DNA of 64,000 nt from Legionella sp. MW5194 (GTDB taxonomy: Bacteria; Pseudomonadota; Gammaproteobacteria; Legionellales; Legionellaceae), in the NCBI RefSeq assembly GCF_016864235.1, contig NZ_CP045732.1, positions 1,860,001 through 1,924,000 on the forward strand, in the 5' to 3' direction. Shown in pieces: positions 1 through 8,425 of the stretch; position 1 is the stretch's first letter, and each line of letters begins with the position of its first letter. The notes under the pieces are model-generated. The model saw only the letters and a list, made by a program, of their open reading frames with translations, did no database searches and was not told where the DNA came from. Position numbers and translations under genes: made by a program.

Positions 1-529
1 GCAGGTTAGGACCCACGGAATTTTCACCCAGAATCACCAGATTGCCTCCCATATCCCCCTGCGGGTGCTGAACGCTGAATTGGCTGATGGCGTGCAAGGG
101 TTGATGAATGTCACCCACCACATGCAAAAGAATCCTTAAACTAAAGCCTTTGTTAAAAAAGCTGGCTTTGGGATCTTTAAGTACCCTTTTCGCCTTTTCA
201 ATGGCGTAAACTGCATTAATCTCATCGGGTTGAATCAGTTCAGTGCCATCGACTGAATAAGGAATATCAATGTAATGCATGGGTTGCAGCCACAGATCAT
301 TCATGTAACGCAGCCCATCCATCCAGGGTGCAGCATTCACCAGCGATTGCGATTTAAACACGCTGTCCAGTCCATGATTGTAACGGACATACTGGGAACG
401 GGCTTCCTTTTTCAGGTGATGGTAAGCAATTTGAGCGACCAGACGGTGTCCGGTCGCATTCCAACTGTAAACTGTGCCGGCGGCCATCAATGCAGCCATG
501 GCAACGAAACGAACAACTCCTTTTTTCAC
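1..529 (-). CDS. S1/P1-type zinc nuclease, exported (partial, 3' end outside window)
   Basis: The visible 176 residues start at a GTG codon (529-527) with GGAG upstream. A signal peptide (MKKGVVRFVAMAALMAAG...) is followed by WNATGHRLVAQIAY, the N-terminal Trp/His zinc-ligand region of S1/P1 nucleases. Further on GDIHQPLH and GDMGGN are present, the hallmark metal-binding motifs of the family. These enzymes use three zinc ions to cut single-stranded nucleic acid and remove 3' phosphates, normally outside the cytoplasm. The gene follows tolB by 25 bp on the same strand and is probably co-transcribed with the Tol operon. The C-terminal part lies beyond the window edge, so completeness cannot be judged. 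Confidence 0.88.
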   Translation of the reverse strand, partial: MKKGVVRFVAMAALMAAGTVYSWNATGHRLVAQIAYHHLKKEARSQYVRYNHGLDSVFKSQSLVNAAPWMDGLRYMNDLWLQPMHYIDIPYSVDGTELIQPDEINAVYAIEKAKRVLKDPKASFFNKGFSLRILLHVVGDIHQPLHAISQFSVQHPQGDMGGNLVILGENSVGPNL

Positions 530-554
530 TGCAACTCCCTTCTGATGGTTTTGA

Positions 555-1817
555 TTAACCTAAAAACGGTGACCAGGCTGGCTCCTGCACATCGCCTTCA
601 CGTGCTGGTAAGCGCATGTGAATCCGGCCATCGAGAGAAACGATACCTAATACCCCCTTGTCATTGTGGCGCGTGGCGTAGAGAATCAGCCGTCCATTGG
701 GAGAAATGGAGGGGGATTCATCCAGGGTGGCGAAAGTCACCTGCGTGACACGGCCGTTTTCGTCCTGAACGCCGATATTAAAACGGCTGTCCTGTTCTTT
801 ATGCAGCATGACAATGTGCCGTTGATCGGGAGTGTAGGAAGCACGCGCATTGTAGCTGCCGTCATACGTGACGCGCGACACACTGCCGTCGGCAAGTGAC
901 AGGCGATAAACCTGAGGCGAGCCGCCGCGTCCCGAAGTAAACAGCAGGCTGCGTCCATCCGGAGCAAAACGCGGTTCGGTATCAATGGCATCGCCAAAGG
1001 TCAGCTGTTTTAAACGGCCTGAGGACAAGTCGACCGTGTAAATTTTAGCGCTGCCGCTTTTTGAAAGCACAACCGCCAACTGATTGCCGTCAGGGGACCA
1101 GGCAGGCGCCCCGTTAATACCGGTGAAATCAGTCACCAGACGCCGCTTACCCGTTTCAACAGAAACAATGAAGATCTGCGCCTTTTTCTTTTCAAACGAC
1201 ACATAGGCAATTTGCCGTCCATCCGGCGACCAGGAGGGCGACATAATGGGCTCAGGGGAAACCAGCAGGCTCTGGGGATTAAATCCATCGGCATCCGCCA
1301 CCTCCAGAGAATAACGGGGACGCCCACTGTTGCGTTGCACTAGCACATAAGCAATGCGGGTAGAGAACACACCGCGCTCACCGGTCAATTTTTCATAGAC
1401 CAAATCGCTGATATGGTGTGCCAAAGCCCGGATGTCGTTGCTGCCTACCTGAAAACTTTTGGTTAACAGACGCCCATTGGCTACCGCGTCAATCAAATCA
1501 AAACTGACATCATAGCGGTTAAAACCCAGTTTGCTGACACGTCCGGTCAATACGCTGTCAGCACCGGCGCCGCGAAGAATGCTCACCCCTTGTGCACCGT
1601 CAGGCAAACCCGGCGGTGTTGGAATGATTTTAAACTGGCCGGACAACTGCAAATCATGGTTAATGATCGTGGTCAATTCAGAGCCGGCACTGTCATAGCC
1701 AAAGGAATTAATAGCAATAGGTAAGGCCGAGTTAATCCCCTGGGTTAACTCAAGATCGAGTGCGAAGACACCACTCGAACAGGCAGTAAAAAATAGTATT
1801 AACAATCGTTTTAACAC
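555..1817 (-). CDS. tolB: TolB periplasmic beta-propeller protein
   Basis: 420 residues, the usual length. An N-terminal signal sequence ([15 protein letters not shown]) precedes a D1 domain and a C-terminal six-bladed propeller, seen as repeated SPDG / [37 protein letters not shown] and [12 protein letters not shown] blades. TolB sits in the periplasm and links Pal and TolA in the Tol-Pal system, which maintains outer-membrane integrity during division. The start is 2 bp after the tolA stop, so it belongs to the tolQRAB operon. The gene after tolB here is a nuclease, not pal. Confidence 0.97.
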   Translation of the reverse strand: MLKRLLILFFTACSSGVFALDLELTQGINSALPIAINSFGYDSAGSELTTIINHDLQLSGQFKIIPTPPGLPDGAQGVSILRGAGADSVLTGRVSKLGFNRYDVSFDLIDAVANGRLLTKSFQVGSNDIRALAHHISDLVYEKLTGERGVFSTRIAYVLVQRNSGRPRYSLEVADADGFNPQSLLVSPEPIMSPSWSPDGRQIAYVSFEKKKAQIFIVSVETGKRRLVTDFTGINGAPAWSPDGNQLAVVLSKSGSAKIYTVDLSSGRLKQLTFGDAIDTEPRFAPDGRSLLFTSGRGGSPQVYRLSLADGSVSRVTYDGSYNARASYTPDQRHIVMLHKEQDSRFNIGVQDENGRVTQVTFATLDESPSISPNGRLILYATRHNDKGVLGIVSLDGRIHMRLPAREGDVQEPAWSPFLG

Positions 1818-1819
1818 GG

Positions 1820-2839
1820 TTATCCCCTCACGTTTTCTGGTCGTACGGTTAAACTGATATCGCGAAATATATCAAACGTTGCCGGATCAGTCGGTACCGG
1901 CAGCGGCGATGCTTTATAAATCGCGGTTTGTGCAGAGCGATCGAGAATTGGATCGCCGCTACTGCGGATTAAACTCACTTCAAGGACCGCGCCATCGGGC
2001 GCTAAGCGAATTCGGAATTGACTGGACAATCCGCGATCGACATTATCGGGCAGAATCCATTGACGGCCGATAGCATTGATAATCAGCGCCTTGTATTTAT
2101 CCACTTCCCCGGCAAGGCGTGCGCGATTGGCCGCGGCCTGAGCGGCGTCTGCGGCCGCTTTCTCAGCCGCTGCCTTTTCGGCAGCAGCCTTCTCTGCGGC
2201 GGCTTTCTGCGCCGCCAGTTTCATGGCTTCTTCCTTTTTGCGAGCCTCAGCTGCCGCCTGATCAGCCTTTAATTTGTCGGCTTTCGCTTTTTCCTCATCC
2301 TTCTTCTTTTGCAACTGGGCCAGTTTGGCGGCCTCTTCCTGTTGCTTTTTCTGAAGTTCATTCTGTTTCTTTTTAAGCTCTTCCAGACGTTTGGCTTCCT
2401 GCTCCTTTTGCAAAGCCAATTGTTTCAAGCGCTTTTGTTCTTCTTCTATTTGCTTCTTTCTTGCAATGGCGAGCTTGTCCGCCTCTTCCTTTAATTTGGC
2501 CAGACGCTGCTGTTCTTGTAGACGTGCGCGCTTTGCCTGCTCGGCCTGTTGCGCTAACGCCTTCTGGCGGGCCTGCTCGGCTCTGACTTGCTGAGCCCGC
2601 TGTTGTTTTAAACGATTCACCGTCTCCATGACTTCCTGGTTGTTCACACTGACCGCTTTAACAATTTCCTTCTGCGGGGCATTGGCTTCTATCGGAGTCA
2701 TCTCACCAGGGGTATTTTTTGCCTCATTCACCAGCACGGGGCGTTTACTGGACGATTCTGTCAACAATAACAGGGCTAAAAACAGATGCAGCGTCAGAGC
2801 CGCATAAAACGCTTTGCGGTAACTCTGTTCAATCCTCAT
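1820..2839 (-). CDS. tolA: TolA envelope-spanning protein
   Basis: 339 residues. One N-terminal transmembrane helix (about 10-27, [17 protein letters not shown]) is followed by a long Ala/Lys/Glu/Gln-rich helical domain (about 75-245, many [14 protein letters not shown] repeats) and a compact C-terminal domain with the TolA/TonB-like pattern ([16 protein letters not shown] ... [15 protein letters not shown]). TolA is anchored in the inner membrane with TolQR and reaches across the periplasm to TolB/Pal. The start ATG overlaps the tolR stop by 4 bp, suggesting translational coupling. The low-complexity coding stretch gives long spurious open frames on the opposite strand. Confidence 0.95.
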   Translation of the reverse strand: MRIEQSYRKAFYAALTLHLFLALLLLTESSSKRPVLVNEAKNTPGEMTPIEANAPQKEIVKAVSVNNQEVMETVNRLKQQRAQQVRAEQARQKALAQQAEQAKRARLQEQQRLAKLKEEADKLAIARKKQIEEEQKRLKQLALQKEQEAKRLEELKKKQNELQKKQQEEAAKLAQLQKKKDEEKAKADKLKADQAAAEARKKEEAMKLAAQKAAAEKAAAEKAAAEKAAADAAQAAANRARLAGEVDKYKALIINAIGRQWILPDNVDRGLSSQFRIRLAPDGAVLEVSLIRSSGDPILDRSAQTAIYKASPLPVPTDPATFDIFRDISLTVRPENVRG

Positions 2840-3294
2840 GCTTGGTTCTCCGAAATAGCCTCAGACGAATCAGTCAATAAACCCACCTGTTCAGCCCCTG
2901 CCTGCTTCAGCAAGGCCATGGCACCCACGACTTTACCATAAGGCACACCCTGATCGCCTTTCACCAGAACATTAACAGGCTGGTTATTCTGTTTAGCCAA
3001 TTCAAGCTCGGCAGCCACCCTGACCATCAGCGCTTTGGGCTCCATGGGTAAATCCGGTGCTGTATTGATGTTTAAAAAATAATCGCCGCGCAAATTCACC
3101 GACACGATGATGGGTTCACGCTCCGTGGGTTTCAGTGACTGACTTGCAGCCTTTGGCAAATCCACTGTGACCCCCTGGGTGAGCATGGGGGCTGTAATCA
3201 TGAAAATAACCAGCAAAACCAGCATGACGTCAATGTAAGGCACCACGTTGATTTCCGCGATCGGTTGAGACGATTTGGTTTTTTTTCTTAACAT
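2836..3294 (-). CDS. tolR: TolR, proton-channel subunit of Tol system
   Basis: 152 residues of the ExbD/TolR family. A short cytoplasmic N-terminus is followed by one transmembrane helix containing the essential Asp (INVVPYIDVMLVLLVIFMIT, Asp about residue 22) and a periplasmic domain. With TolQ it forms the proton-driven motor that energises TolA. It lies 3 bp after tolQ and overlaps tolA by 4 bp. Confidence 0.96.
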   Translation of the reverse strand: MLRKKTKSSQPIAEINVVPYIDVMLVLLVIFMITAPMLTQGVTVDLPKAASQSLKPTEREPIIVSVNLRGDYFLNINTAPDLPMEPKALMVRVAAELELAKQNNQPVNVLVKGDQGVPYGKVVGAMALLKQAGAEQVGLLTDSSEAISENQA

Positions 3295-3297
3295 CGT

Positions 3298-3972
3298 TTA
3301 TCCTCTCACGGGCACAGCGCTTTGTTGTTCAATCAATGACACCAGTTCATCCTGAAACAGTTCATATTGTTCAAGCAGATTGCCGGCACGAGTACTGTAG
3401 CGGTTATAGGCAATAACCGCAGGAATCGCAGTAAACAGTCCCAACGCCGTAGCCACCAGCGCTTCTGAAATACCGGGTGCGACCATGGCAATGGTTGCCT
3501 GCTGCGCCTGGCCTAAAGCCTGGAAAGATGTCATGATTCCCCATACTGTTCCAAACAGGCCGATGTAGGGAGAAATGGACCCGACAGAGGCAAAAAACGG
3601 CAGGTGTTTTTCAAGCCGCATCGCTTCCTTGGCATGGCTGATTTGCATGACCCTCTGAATGGGTTCAAGCACAACAGCACCCTGCTTTCTGGCACGCACG
3701 TATTCTTTAAATCCCGCATGGAAAATAGCGGCTATCCCCTGTTTGTCATCGGCATGGCTATCGATATCAGCATACAATTTGCTCAAATCGCCGCTATCCC
3801 AGAAACGGCGGGTGAACTGATCGCACTGCTGCTTTTTGCGATTAAAAAACCATGCTCTCTGGATAATTAATGTCCAGGAGACGATGGAGGCAGAAAGTAA
3901 AATCAGCATCACGGTTTTAACCACCAAACCGGCTTGTAAAAAATAACCTAAGACACTGGCATGGCTACCCAC
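3298..3972 (-). CDS. tolQ: TolQ, proton-channel subunit of Tol system
   Basis: 224 residues of the MotA/TolQ/ExbB family. Three hydrophobic segments are visible: about 15-35, then the pair GLFGTVWGIMTSFQALG and GISEALVATALGLFTAIPAVIAYN, which is the conserved family signature. TolQ, with TolR, converts proton flow into movement of TolA. It begins 11 bp after the ybgC stop, inside the ruvB-ybgC-tolQRAB gene string. Confidence 0.97.
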   Translation of the reverse strand: MGSHASVLGYFLQAGLVVKTVMLILLSASIVSWTLIIQRAWFFNRKKQQCDQFTRRFWDSGDLSKLYADIDSHADDKQGIAAIFHAGFKEYVRARKQGAVVLEPIQRVMQISHAKEAMRLEKHLPFFASVGSISPYIGLFGTVWGIMTSFQALGQAQQATIAMVAPGISEALVATALGLFTAIPAVIAYNRYSTRAGNLLEQYELFQDELVSLIEQQSAVPVRG

Positions 3973-3983
3973 GTTGATTCCTC

Positions 3984-4394
3984 CTACTTGTCTACTTCTT
4001 CTTCATTGTAAAGGGGCGGTATACGCTGTATTTTCATTGCACTGTCGACACAGACAATCTTGACCTGCGCCTCGCAAAGCAGAGTATTATGCTGATTTCG
4101 CAGGCTTTGTTCAAATAAAATACTGCACGAACTTCGTTTAACAATGTCACTGCTAATAAAAAGCAAATCATCAAGCATTGCCGGATGCAGAAACTGCATA
4201 CTGACATCGCTGATGACAAAATGCCGGTCATGCTCTGCGGCCATGCGGGTTAACGACCAATTTTTTTCACGCAACATTTCAGTTCGCGCCCGTTCAAAAA
4301 AACACAGGAAATTGGCATGATAAACAATGCCCATCATGTCCGTGTCTTCAGCATAAACACGAAAGCTGCTTTGATAACTCATTTTATAACTCAT
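3984..4394 (-). CDS. ybgC: YbgC-type acyl-CoA thioesterase of the Tol operon
   Basis: Hot-dog fold thioesterase with the family signature [26 protein letters not shown], in which the Asp before GIVYHANF is catalytic. YbgC proteins hydrolyse acyl-CoA or acyl-ACP near the inner membrane and are usually the first gene of tol-pal operons, as here. Two tandem near-identical starts exist, both reading ATGAGTTAT: one at 4394 overlapping the end of ruvB and one at 4382 right after the ruvB stop. A longer frame up to 4415 is unlikely. The choice between 4394 and 4382 is open (136 or 132 residues). Confidence 0.93.
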   Translation of the reverse strand: MSYKMSYQSSFRVYAEDTDMMGIVYHANFLCFFERARTEMLREKNWSLTRMAAEHDRHFVISDVSMQFLHPAMLDDLLFISSDIVKRSSCSILFEQSLRNQHNTLLCEAQVKIVCVDSAMKIQRIPPLYNEEEVDK

Positions 4395-5397
4395 GCTCAA
4401 CCGGTTGCAGGCCAAAATGGTGATAGGCCAGATTGGTCGCTATTCTACCGCGAGGTGTTCGCATGAGATAGCCTTGCTGTATAAGAAAAGGCTCAAGAAC
4501 ATCTTCAATTGTCCCTTTTTCTTCGCCAATGGCTGCGGCAATGCTGTCTAAACCCACAGGTCCTCCGCCAAAACGCTCGATGACCGTCAGCAGCAATTTT
4601 CTATCCATTAAGTCAAAACCGAGTTTATCCACGTCGAGCATTTGCAAAGCCTGATGCGCCACGTCGCGGTTAATCCTGCCATTGCCTTTGACTTCGGCAT
4701 AATCCCGGACTCGACGCAACAGCCGGTTGGCAATTCGCGGGGTGCCCCGTGAGCGCATGGCAATTTCACGCGCGCCCTCGTCATCGGTTTGAACCTTGAG
4801 CAAACGCGCGGAACGGGAAACAATGTGAGTTAGGGCATCGACATGATAAAACTCCAGGCGTTGCACAATACCGAATCGATCACGCAGCGGTGAAGTTAAC
4901 AGGCCGGCGCGGGTCGTTGCCCCGACTAACGTAAATGGCGGCAATTCCAGTTTAATGGAGCGCGCGGCCGGTCCCTCGCCGATCATAATATCCAGCTTGT
5001 AATCTTCCATGGCAGGGTAAAGGATTTCCTCAATCAGAGGGCTTAAGCGATGAATCTCATCAATAAACAGCACATCATTTTCTTCAAGGTTGGTGAGAAT
5101 AGCAGCCAAATCGCCTGCTTTATCCAGTACGGGACCTGAGGTCTGGCGCAGACTCACCCCCAATTCATGGGAAATAATATTGGCCAGTGTGGTTTTACCA
5201 AGCCCTGGAGGCCCAAAAATCAGCACATGATCCAGAGCATCGCGGCGGTTTTTTGCGGCGTCAATAAAAATTTGCATCTGCGAGCGTACGACGTCCTGGC
5301 CAATGTATTCCTTAAGGCTTAAAGGGCGGATGGCGCGATCAATCGCTTCTTCGGAATCAGCGGGCGTGGCGCTGATGAGTCGATCACTTTCGAGCAT
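4384..5397 (-). CDS. ruvB: RuvB Holliday-junction branch-migration ATPase
   Basis: 337 residues with Walker [10 protein letters not shown], Walker B FIDEIHR, sensor 1 GATTRAG, an Arg-finger region (SPLRDRFG) and the C-terminal winged helix ([15 protein letters not shown]). RuvB hexamers pump DNA through the RuvA-bound Holliday junction during recombinational repair. ruvA and ruvC are not upstream in this window: the next gene upstream is an ECF sigma factor 49 bp away. The end of ruvB overlaps the possible first ATG of ybgC. Confidence 0.98.
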   Translation of the reverse strand: MLESDRLISATPADSEEAIDRAIRPLSLKEYIGQDVVRSQMQIFIDAAKNRRDALDHVLIFGPPGLGKTTLANIISHELGVSLRQTSGPVLDKAGDLAAILTNLEENDVLFIDEIHRLSPLIEEILYPAMEDYKLDIMIGEGPAARSIKLELPPFTLVGATTRAGLLTSPLRDRFGIVQRLEFYHVDALTHIVSRSARLLKVQTDDEGAREIAMRSRGTPRIANRLLRRVRDYAEVKGNGRINRDVAHQALQMLDVDKLGFDLMDRKLLLTVIERFGGGPVGLDSIAAAIGEEKGTIEDVLEPFLIQQGYLMRTPRGRIATNLAYHHFGLQPVEHEL

Positions 5398-5445
5398 GTG
5401 GGATGTATGGATTAATCATGGATGCAGCCATTCTAACACAGCTTT

Positions 5446-6015
5446 TTAATGCTTTCTCTTGTCATTTGGTTTATTAATACCTGTCCAAAGCATCTCGCGG
5501 GTGCGACAAATGCGCGAGCGAACAGTACCCAGCGGACAATTGAGGTAGGCGGCTACTTCATCATAACTTAAACCGCCAAACACGTGCAGGAGAAAGCACT
5601 GCTGCATGCCCAAAGGCAACTGGCTAAACAGGGCATCCAGACGCTTCCCCAATTGAAACTCAATTAACAAGGCCTCAGGGTTGGTCACTGCATCAGACGG
5701 CAGGTAATCAGTGGCCGCCTCACGCTCAGCCATTAATTGGCGGCTTCGGTAATAGTTTTTAACGGTGTTTTGAATGATGCGATAAAGCCAGGTGGTGAAA
5801 TTTGAACGGCAGTCAAATTGCCGGATATGGCGAAATAATTTGATGCAGACATCCTGGACCAGATCATTAACTGCTGCCGCATCGTGTACCTGCACCCGGA
5901 TCTGCAGGGTAATTTTTTGGTAATAGCGGGATATCAGTTGATTAATGGCCTTTTCGTTGCCATTAAGTGCACTATGAATTAATTGATAATCCGTTTCCCC
6001 TGACGATAGGCCCAT
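5446..6015 (-). CDS. rpoE: ECF RNA polymerase sigma factor (RpoE-like)
   Basis: Sigma region 2 is visible (INQLISRYYQKITLQ ... DLVQDVCIKLFRHIRQFDCRSNFTTWLYRIIQN), then a linker, then region 4 (LPLGMQQCFLLHVFGGLSYDEVAAYLNCPLGTVRSRICRTRE), the -35-reading helix-turn-helix. The ATG at 6015 (189 residues) is preferred over 6054 because an AT-rich TATATTAT stretch lies just upstream of it. RpoE-type factors direct the envelope-stress response and are normally held by a membrane anti-sigma encoded next door. No rseA/mucA-like gene is adjacent: downstream is ruvB, upstream is ygfX. Confidence 0.88.
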   Translation of the reverse strand: MGLSSGETDYQLIHSALNGNEKAINQLISRYYQKITLQIRVQVHDAAAVNDLVQDVCIKLFRHIRQFDCRSNFTTWLYRIIQNTVKNYYRSRQLMAEREAATDYLPSDAVTNPEALLIEFQLGKRLDALFSQLPLGMQQCFLLHVFGGLSYDEVAAYLNCPLGTVRSRICRTREMLWTGINKPNDKRKH

Positions 6016-6074
6016 GATATCAATATCCAACCATATTGGATAATATATCGACAAAATTGACGCTTTCTTTAATG

Positions 6075-6482
6075 CTATTTCACTTTTTCAATGATTTTCA
6101 AATGCCTGCAATCGTCTGGACGAAGCTGATCAACAAAAATGACCAGTACCTTTTGGCTGTCCTCAGAAAAAAATTTAACCAGCATGAACAAGCCTGCATG
6201 CAACAGCAGGCGATGCCGGGTAAATGTTTCCCTGGTATGAGGACCGGGCAAGTGCCAGATGCCACCCTGATGAATGAATTCCCGGTAAGGGCCGACTGGA
6301 TAAGGCGCCCTGATCCCCAGGACGAACACGATGAGAAGCATGATTATCAATGACAAGCACACGCCCCATGGCAATCCTGAATCCATCAGCAACCGTGCGG
6401 CGGCTGTATTAAGCAACGCCAGCAAATAAAGATAATGCGTGGATTTATTTAAGGTAATCCTGTAATTGAATTCGTCTGACAA
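6075..6482 (-). CDS. YgfX/CptA-like small inner-membrane protein
   Basis: About 135 residues if the TTG at 6482 is used, which equals the usual YgfX length. The frame stays open up to an upstream start at 6512. Two hydrophobic helices (YLYLLALLNTAAARLL and GVCLSLIIMLLIVFVLGI) precede a basic cytosolic C-terminal part, the YgfX layout. YgfX is encoded with SdhE in many gammaproteobacteria and has been proposed as a membrane partner or toxin-like protein that affects FtsZ and MreB. Here it directly overlaps the sdhE end. The family call rests on position, length and topology rather than a strict motif. Confidence 0.68.
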   Translation of the reverse strand: MSDEFNYRITLNKSTHYLYLLALLNTAAARLLMDSGLPWGVCLSLIIMLLIVFVLGIRAPYPVGPYREFIHQGGIWHLPGPHTRETFTRHRLLLHAGLFMLVKFFSEDSQKVLVIFVDQLRPDDCRHLKIIEKVK

Positions 6483-6696
6483 TGTCTTCCACGTCCCTGT
6501 TGGCTGGCACACTACCCATTAACCAGCTGTACAGGACTGGGTCGGGTTGCTGCAGCAAGATTTCAAATTGTGCAATTTGTTCCTCATTCAGCTGGTCCAG
6601 CTGGCGGTTAAGAAATTGGTTCAAGAGGAGATCCAGCTCCAACATCCCGCGCCGGCATTGCCATGTCAGTTTTGCTTTTCTGGCTGCATCCATCAT
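6445..6696 (-). CDS. sdhE: SdhE/YgfY FAD-assembly factor
   Basis: 83 residues with the diagnostic WQCRRGMLELDLLL motif. The RGxxE segment is required for flavinylation of succinate dehydrogenase and fumarate reductase flavoprotein subunits. The rest is the small five-helix fold ending ...DVEDIVRRIQLQDYLK. It is also known as CptB. It is divergent from ygfZ with about 80 bp between starts and overlaps the downstream ygfX frame, a common gammaproteobacterial arrangement. Confidence 0.93.
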   Translation of the reverse strand: MMDAARKAKLTWQCRRGMLELDLLLNQFLNRQLDQLNEEQIAQFEILLQQPDPVLYSWLMGSVPANRDVEDIVRRIQLQDYLK

Positions 6697-6778
6697 GGTT
6701 ATTCAGAGTTGTAAAAGCGGTGAATGTTACACTAAACTTGCAAACTATCGCAATCATAAGGTAATTTCAGGTTATTCT

Positions 6779-7765
6779 ATGAATCATGGCTCTTACACCG
6801 TCGCAAACCGTATTTACGAAACCCGGCATCCTCTTGAAGAGGAAGTTCGTTTTGATGCCGCTGAAAATTATGTTCTTCATCTGTCCAATTTGGCAGTCCT
6901 TGCCGTGGAAGGCGCCAAAGCGGCTGATTTTCTACAGGGCCAGCTGACCTGCGATGTGCGCCTAGTCACTCCTTCCACCATACAGCGGGGTGCCTTATGC
7001 AACCTGAAAGGACGCATCATGGCCTTGCTTGACGTGATTGATTGGCAGGGTTATCACCTCGTATTGCAAAAGGATTTGATTGATGAGACAAAAAGCAGCC
7101 TGGCCAAAGCGGCAATGCTGTCGCGCTTAAGCCTGCAAGTCAAGACTGATTGGCATGCATTTGGTTTTTTAATCAACAACAGCAGCCAGACGCTGCCCCG
7201 GCTTACCTTGCCTGACGAATCAGGTCATGCCGCCACCACTGATGATTACTGTTGCTATTCGCTCGGCAATAATCTGTTTTTAGCGCTTATCCGTCAGCAG
7301 AGAATAAGCCATTACCTTGAGGGCTTCTCCACCTCACAGCAGCGCGGTCCACTCGGCTGGCATTACTTGCAGCTTTTAAACCGTCATGTGACCATCTATC
7401 CTGAAACTCGAGGTCTGTTTCTCGCTCACCGTATTGATTTGCACAAACAAGGCTACATCAGTTTTGACAAGGGCTGCTACAAAGGACAGGAAATCATTGC
7501 CCGCACACACTATAAAGCCAAATTGAAGCATGAGCTTAAGGTGTTCACCGTCTTCAGCAACAAGCCTCCGGTGCCTGGCAGCCGTCTTTTTAATGAGGGA
7601 ACCCAGCAGGAAATAGGCGAGCTGGTCGACTGTTGTCCCAAAAGCAGCGATTGCTATTTAATCGCGGTCAGCATCCAGTTTGAGCATGCTCAAGTGGTGT
7701 CACTCGAAAACCAGAGTGAAACGCTGACCTTGCTTGATGCCCTGGAAAGCCCAAAGAAGCCGTAA
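6779..7765 (+). CDS. ygfZ: YgfZ/GcvT-like folate-binding Fe-S repair protein
   Basis: 328 residues from the ATG at 6779. The frame is open further upstream but overlaps sdhE antisense and is not needed. The diagnostic motif KGCYKGQEIIAR with the essential Cys is present, as is the GcvT-like segment LLDVIDWQGYHLVL and FLQGQLTCDV near the N-terminus. YgfZ uses tetrahydrofolate and supports synthesis or repair of certain iron-sulfur enzymes such as MiaB. It is transcribed divergently from sdhE-ygfX, the usual neighbourhood. Confidence 0.93.
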   Translation: MNHGSYTVANRIYETRHPLEEEVRFDAAENYVLHLSNLAVLAVEGAKAADFLQGQLTCDVRLVTPSTIQRGALCNLKGRIMALLDVIDWQGYHLVLQKDLIDETKSSLAKAAMLSRLSLQVKTDWHAFGFLINNSSQTLPRLTLPDESGHAATTDDYCCYSLGNNLFLALIRQQRISHYLEGFSTSQQRGPLGWHYLQLLNRHVTIYPETRGLFLAHRIDLHKQGYISFDKGCYKGQEIIARTHYKAKLKHELKVFTVFSNKPPVPGSRLFNEGTQQEIGELVDCCPKSSDCYLIAVSIQFEHAQVVSLENQSETLTLLDALESPKKP

Positions 7766-7813
7766 CCCGGGCTCCGCCTTTGAAGGTTGAAACCCGGCTT
7801 ATGCCTTTCGATT
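7764..7813. repeat. Short imperfect direct repeat after ygfZ
   Basis: Two copies of a roughly 20-base unit, AACCCGGGCTCCGCCTTTGA and AACCCGGCTTATGCCTTTCGA-like, lie in tandem between the convergent ygfZ and cytochrome b561 genes. The unit also forms imperfect CCGGG/CCCGG pairing and may act as a weak bidirectional terminator. Confidence 0.35.
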
Positions 7814-8378
7814 ACAGGTGGGGCGTCTCATTGCGACGCCCAGGCAACATGCGTTGCACGACGCCATCTTTGTCAACAAAGTAATGTTTCAATGCACCGG
7901 CCACGTGCAGGACCAGCAACGCGATAATAATCCAGGCAATAACCTCATGCACTTCGGCCAGAAAATGAGCCAGCGATTCATCGTTAGGAATACCGGGCAA
8001 CGTTAACGTAACCAAGCCAAACAAACGCGGCGGTCTACCGGCGGCCACTGACATCACCCAGCCCACAATGGGCATGAGAATGACAAACACATACAGGGCA
8101 TATTGCACAAAGCGGGCCGCAAAGACCTGCCAGGCCGGCACGGTCGGGGGCAAAGCCGGTTTGCCGGTGCGAATGATCCAGATAATTCGTAAAATCATCA
8201 AGGCCAGAATAGTAATGCCCAATGACTTGTGCATCATGTAGGCCATGCCTTGCCATTGCTTAGGCACATCATCGAGAAAAAAACTTCCCGCCAGCATGAG
8301 AATTAAAATCAATGCCACAGTCCAGTGAAAGAATTTGGAACCGGACGAATAGGCCATTACGGATTTGCCATTATTCAA
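7812..8378 (-). CDS. Cytochrome b561-family diheme membrane protein
   Basis: 188 residues, four transmembrane helices. Heme-ligand histidines are visible in KFFHWTVAL, MMHKSLGI, EVHEVIAWII and LVLHVAGALKHYF, the CybB/b561 pattern. These inner-membrane proteins pass electrons from ubiquinol, often to superoxide. The probable start is a TTG at 8378 because a strong AAGGAG lies 7 bases upstream. The next in-frame ATG (8357) has no such site. The gene lies convergent to ygfZ and downstream of the glutamate dehydrogenase hairpin. Confidence 0.9.
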   Translation of the reverse strand: MNNGKSVMAYSSGSKFFHWTVALILILMLAGSFFLDDVPKQWQGMAYMMHKSLGITILALMILRIIWIIRTGKPALPPTVPAWQVFAARFVQYALYVFVILMPIVGWVMSVAAGRPPRLFGLVTLTLPGIPNDESLAHFLAEVHEVIAWIIIALLVLHVAGALKHYFVDKDGVVQRMLPGRRNETPHL

Positions 8379-8400
8379 TTTTCAACTCCTTGTCATCATT

Positions 8401-8422
8401 AACGGCTACCGAAGTAGCCGTT
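8401..8422 (-). terminator. Hairpin with UUCG loop after glutamate dehydrogenase
   Basis: A perfect 9-bp stem AACGGCTAC/GTAGCCGTT closes a TTCG tetraloop on the minus strand, 3 bases after the dehydrogenase stop codon. No long T tract follows on that strand, so it may act as an mRNA-end stabiliser as well as a terminator. Confidence 0.65.
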
Positions 8423-8425
8423 TCT

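Noticed and set aside
2018..2594. Several Ser/Phe/Cys-rich plus-strand frames
   Set aside because: Mirror images of the Lys/Ala/Glu-rich TolA domain.
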